Of a stretch of 6,659 nt of DNA, positions 5,007 to 6,659 are shown in pieces. The notes under the pieces were generated by a model. It was not told where the DNA came from. It searched no databases and saw only the letters and a list, made by a program, of their open reading frames with translations. Location of the stretch: NCBI GenBank assembly GCA_003455655.1, contig DMQP01000163.1, positions 1-6,659 of the forward strand, read 5' to 3'. The stretch comes from Treponema sp. (GTDB lineage: Bacteria > Spirochaetota > Spirochaetia > Treponematales > Treponemataceae). Each line of letters opens with the position of its first letter. Within the stretch, counting starts at the first letter, position 1. Made by a program: the position numbers and the translations under genes.

Positions 5007-6659
5007 TTATTTTGTGTGGAAGGTAATAGCACCGTCCCAACTTTCAGGCGGATTTTTTATAAACTCTTCGCAGCGTTCCAACATAAGTTTTGAAGCTTTG
5101 TCGTTGGGGCATGCTGCAAGAGATTTTTCAAAGTATTCTTTTGCAAGATTAAAGACACCTTGTTTATACAAATCTAAACCTTTAGAATAGCAGTCACGAT
5201 ATTCTATACTGAACTCTTCCTGATTGCGGTCAACAGCATAGATAGGAACACCTTTTGTTTTACCCTTAACTTTAACATCATCAAGATAACGGAAAATAAA
5301 ATCTGCACCCTTAATGTCGTTTTTAACATCTTCACTAACCAACAGTTGAACACCGTATGTTTTAGTAAGACCTTCAAGACGAGAAGCAAGGTTTACACTG
5401 TCACCAATAACAGTATAGTCTGTTTTATCTGCTGAACCAATTGAACCGACGGTTACATCTCCGTAGTGAATTCCAATTCCAATGTTAAACTGCATTCCTT
5501 CTGGCATAACTAAATCTTCAAGTGGAACAGAAGGCAGTGCCTGGCGCATTTCGTAAGCAGCAGCAACAGCACGGCGAGCATTATCTTCGTAACTGACAGG
5601 AGCACCAAACAAGGCCATAATGGCATCTCCAATAAACTTGTCTATAGTGCCACCGTGTTTTTTGATAATGTTAACCATTATAGTAAAGTAGCGGTTTAAG
5701 AAAGCAACGATTGTTTCTGGTTTGTTCAATTCACTTATGCTTGTGAACGAGCGAATGTCACTGAACAAAATAGCAATAACGCGTTTTTCACCAGATGCAA
5801 CAGTGTCTGAAGTATCTGCTTCGTCAACAAGTTGGTCAATAATTTGTTCGGGAACAAAACGACTGAAAGCTTTACGAACGCGTTTTTCAAACTGATTTTT
5901 CTTTTTCATCAGTATTGCGTTTTCTAAAATAAGTGAACACTGGTTTGCGCAGTACTTAACTAAATCGAGCTGACGGGCAGTGAAGTTTCCTTCTTTTACA
6001 ATGCTGAGCATACCGATGTTTTCTTTAAGTTCAGAAGTAAGACCAATGCACTGATATGAAGAAAGAGGAACTGTTCCTGTGCGGTAAGAGTCGAGTCTGT
6101 TTTTTGTATGAACTTTCTGTGGAACAATTTTTGAAAGGTTCAGGTCCGGATGCATTTTTTCAAAGTCATCAGTACAGACAGTAAGAAATTCTTTTGTTTC
6201 TGTTTCTGTAAAATTACTTCCTGTAACATAGTATTCAGTTGGAGTTCCGTTTTCTATAAGATACACAGCTGCAGCAGGAACTTCACAGAACTCTGTAACT
6301 ACATCAACAAAACCTTCAACAATTTTTTCTACAGAATCAAGATTCTTTGCAAGCGAAAAGAGTTTGCTCATAATTGCATCTTTCATAATATCGCTTTGCA
6401 CGGGAATAGAAAGAGCACTGCTTCCCGAAAGAGAAACTAAAAGGTTAATGTCAGAAACAAGTGTTGTCTGGTTAACATGAATAAAACTGTCAGCGCCACA
6501 GTTTTTCATAAAGAAATTTTCAAAAGCATAATCGCTTGTTGCGAAAAGAGCCACAGGAATAGTCTTTAGTTTGTCCATTGTTTTAATAAGACGAACTAAT
6601 TCAATACTCTTGGGGTTGTTTGTCTTTGCGTTTATAAGAATAACATCTGGTACATTGCT
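5007..6659 (-). CDS. Receiver-like/GAF class IIIb adenylate cyclase (5' end cut by window)
   Basis: The enzyme makes cyclic AMP from ATP. The reading frame stays open to the window edge, so the N-terminus is missing; an ATG at 6578 is internal. Residue numbers count from that Met. The 27 residues before it (NVPDVILINAKTNNPKS...) plus 1-50 look like the second half of a response-regulator receiver domain. A GAF-like domain follows at about 70-222, then a linker helix (RVRKAFSRFVPEQIIDQLVD, 233-252). The catalytic domain spans about 265-445. Metal-binding Asp 274 (LFSDIRSFT) and Asp 318 (FIGDAIMALFG), adenine-contacting Lys 314 and Thr 389 (DYTVIGDSVN), and transition-state Asn 396 and Arg 400 (VNLASRLE) are all present, so it should be active. 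Lys/Thr at the base-selecting positions indicates class IIIb rather than a guanylate cyclase. A TPR-like helical pair (461-508) and a PPESWDG tail end the protein. No membrane segment is seen, so it is probably cytoplasmic. Confidence 0.93.
   Translation of the reverse strand, partial: SNVPDVILINAKTNNPKSIELVRLIKTMDKLKTIPVALFATSDYAFENFFMKNCGADSFIHVNQTTLVSDINLLVSLSGSSALSIPVQSDIMKDAIMSKLFSLAKNLDSVEKIVEGFVDVVTEFCEVPAAAVYLIENGTPTEYYVTGSNFTETETKEFLTVCTDDFEKMHPDLNLSKIVPQKVHTKNRLDSYRTGTVPLSSYQCIGLTSELKENIGMLSIVKEGNFTARQLDLVKYCANQCSLILENAILMKKKNQFEKRVRKAFSRFVPEQIIDQLVDEADTSDTVASGEKRVIAILFSDIRSFTSISELNKPETIVAFLNRYFTIMVNIIKKHGGTIDKFIGDAIMALFGAPVSYEDNARRAVAAAYEMRQALPSVPLEDLVMPEGMQFNIGIGIHYGDVTVGSIGSADKTDYTVIGDSVNLASRLEGLTKTYGVQLLVSEDVKNDIKGADFIFRYLDDVKVKGKTKGVPIYAVDRNQEEFSIEYRDCYSKGLDLYKQGVFNLAKEYFEKSLAACPNDKASKLMLERCEEFIKNPPESWDGAITFHTK

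Overview
The window looks like spirochaete DNA, most likely Treponema. The strongest clue is a P83/100-type antigen gene lying next to a class III adenylate cyclase gene. From memory, Treponema pallidum has the same neighbours (TP0486 and TP0485); I could not check this. The short lipoproteins with spirochaete-like lipoboxes and the small exported beta-barrel protein fit the same group. No rRNA, tRNA, CRISPR array or transposase was seen, and no stretch over 300 bases lacks a gene.

The left third (1-1920) is a cell-envelope cassette on the + strand: lipoprotein A, an outer-membrane beta-barrel candidate, then lipoprotein B. A and B belong to one duplicated unit that runs from the ribosome-binding site to a terminator hairpin. 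Their protein sequences differ in patches. The gaps between the three genes are rich in inverted repeats. One palindrome is placed to end transcripts from the minus strand. Another strong hairpin ends only a few bases before the ribosome-binding site of lipoprotein B.

The middle (1921-5005) holds two divergent genes: an OLD-family ATPase/TOPRIM nuclease on the minus strand and the P83/100 protein on the + strand. They share an 82-base gap that contains two back-to-back sigma70-like promoters. Each has TATACT exactly 6 bases before the start codon (GTG for OLD, ATG for P83/100). Both mRNAs are therefore predicted to be leaderless, unlike the lipoproteins and the barrel protein, which have strong Shine-Dalgarno sites.

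The right end (5007-6659, minus strand) is an adenylate cyclase that runs off the window at its 5' end. Its visible order is degenerate receiver domain, GAF, class IIIb cyclase and a short TPR-like tail. Its stop codon lies one base from that of P83/100.

No single multi-gene defence or metabolic system can be shown. The most notable points are the paired leaderless promoters, the receiver-like domain that has lost its phosphorylation residues in front of a cyclase, a stand-alone OLD nuclease, and the mosaic lipoprotein duplication with its structured intergenic RNA signals.
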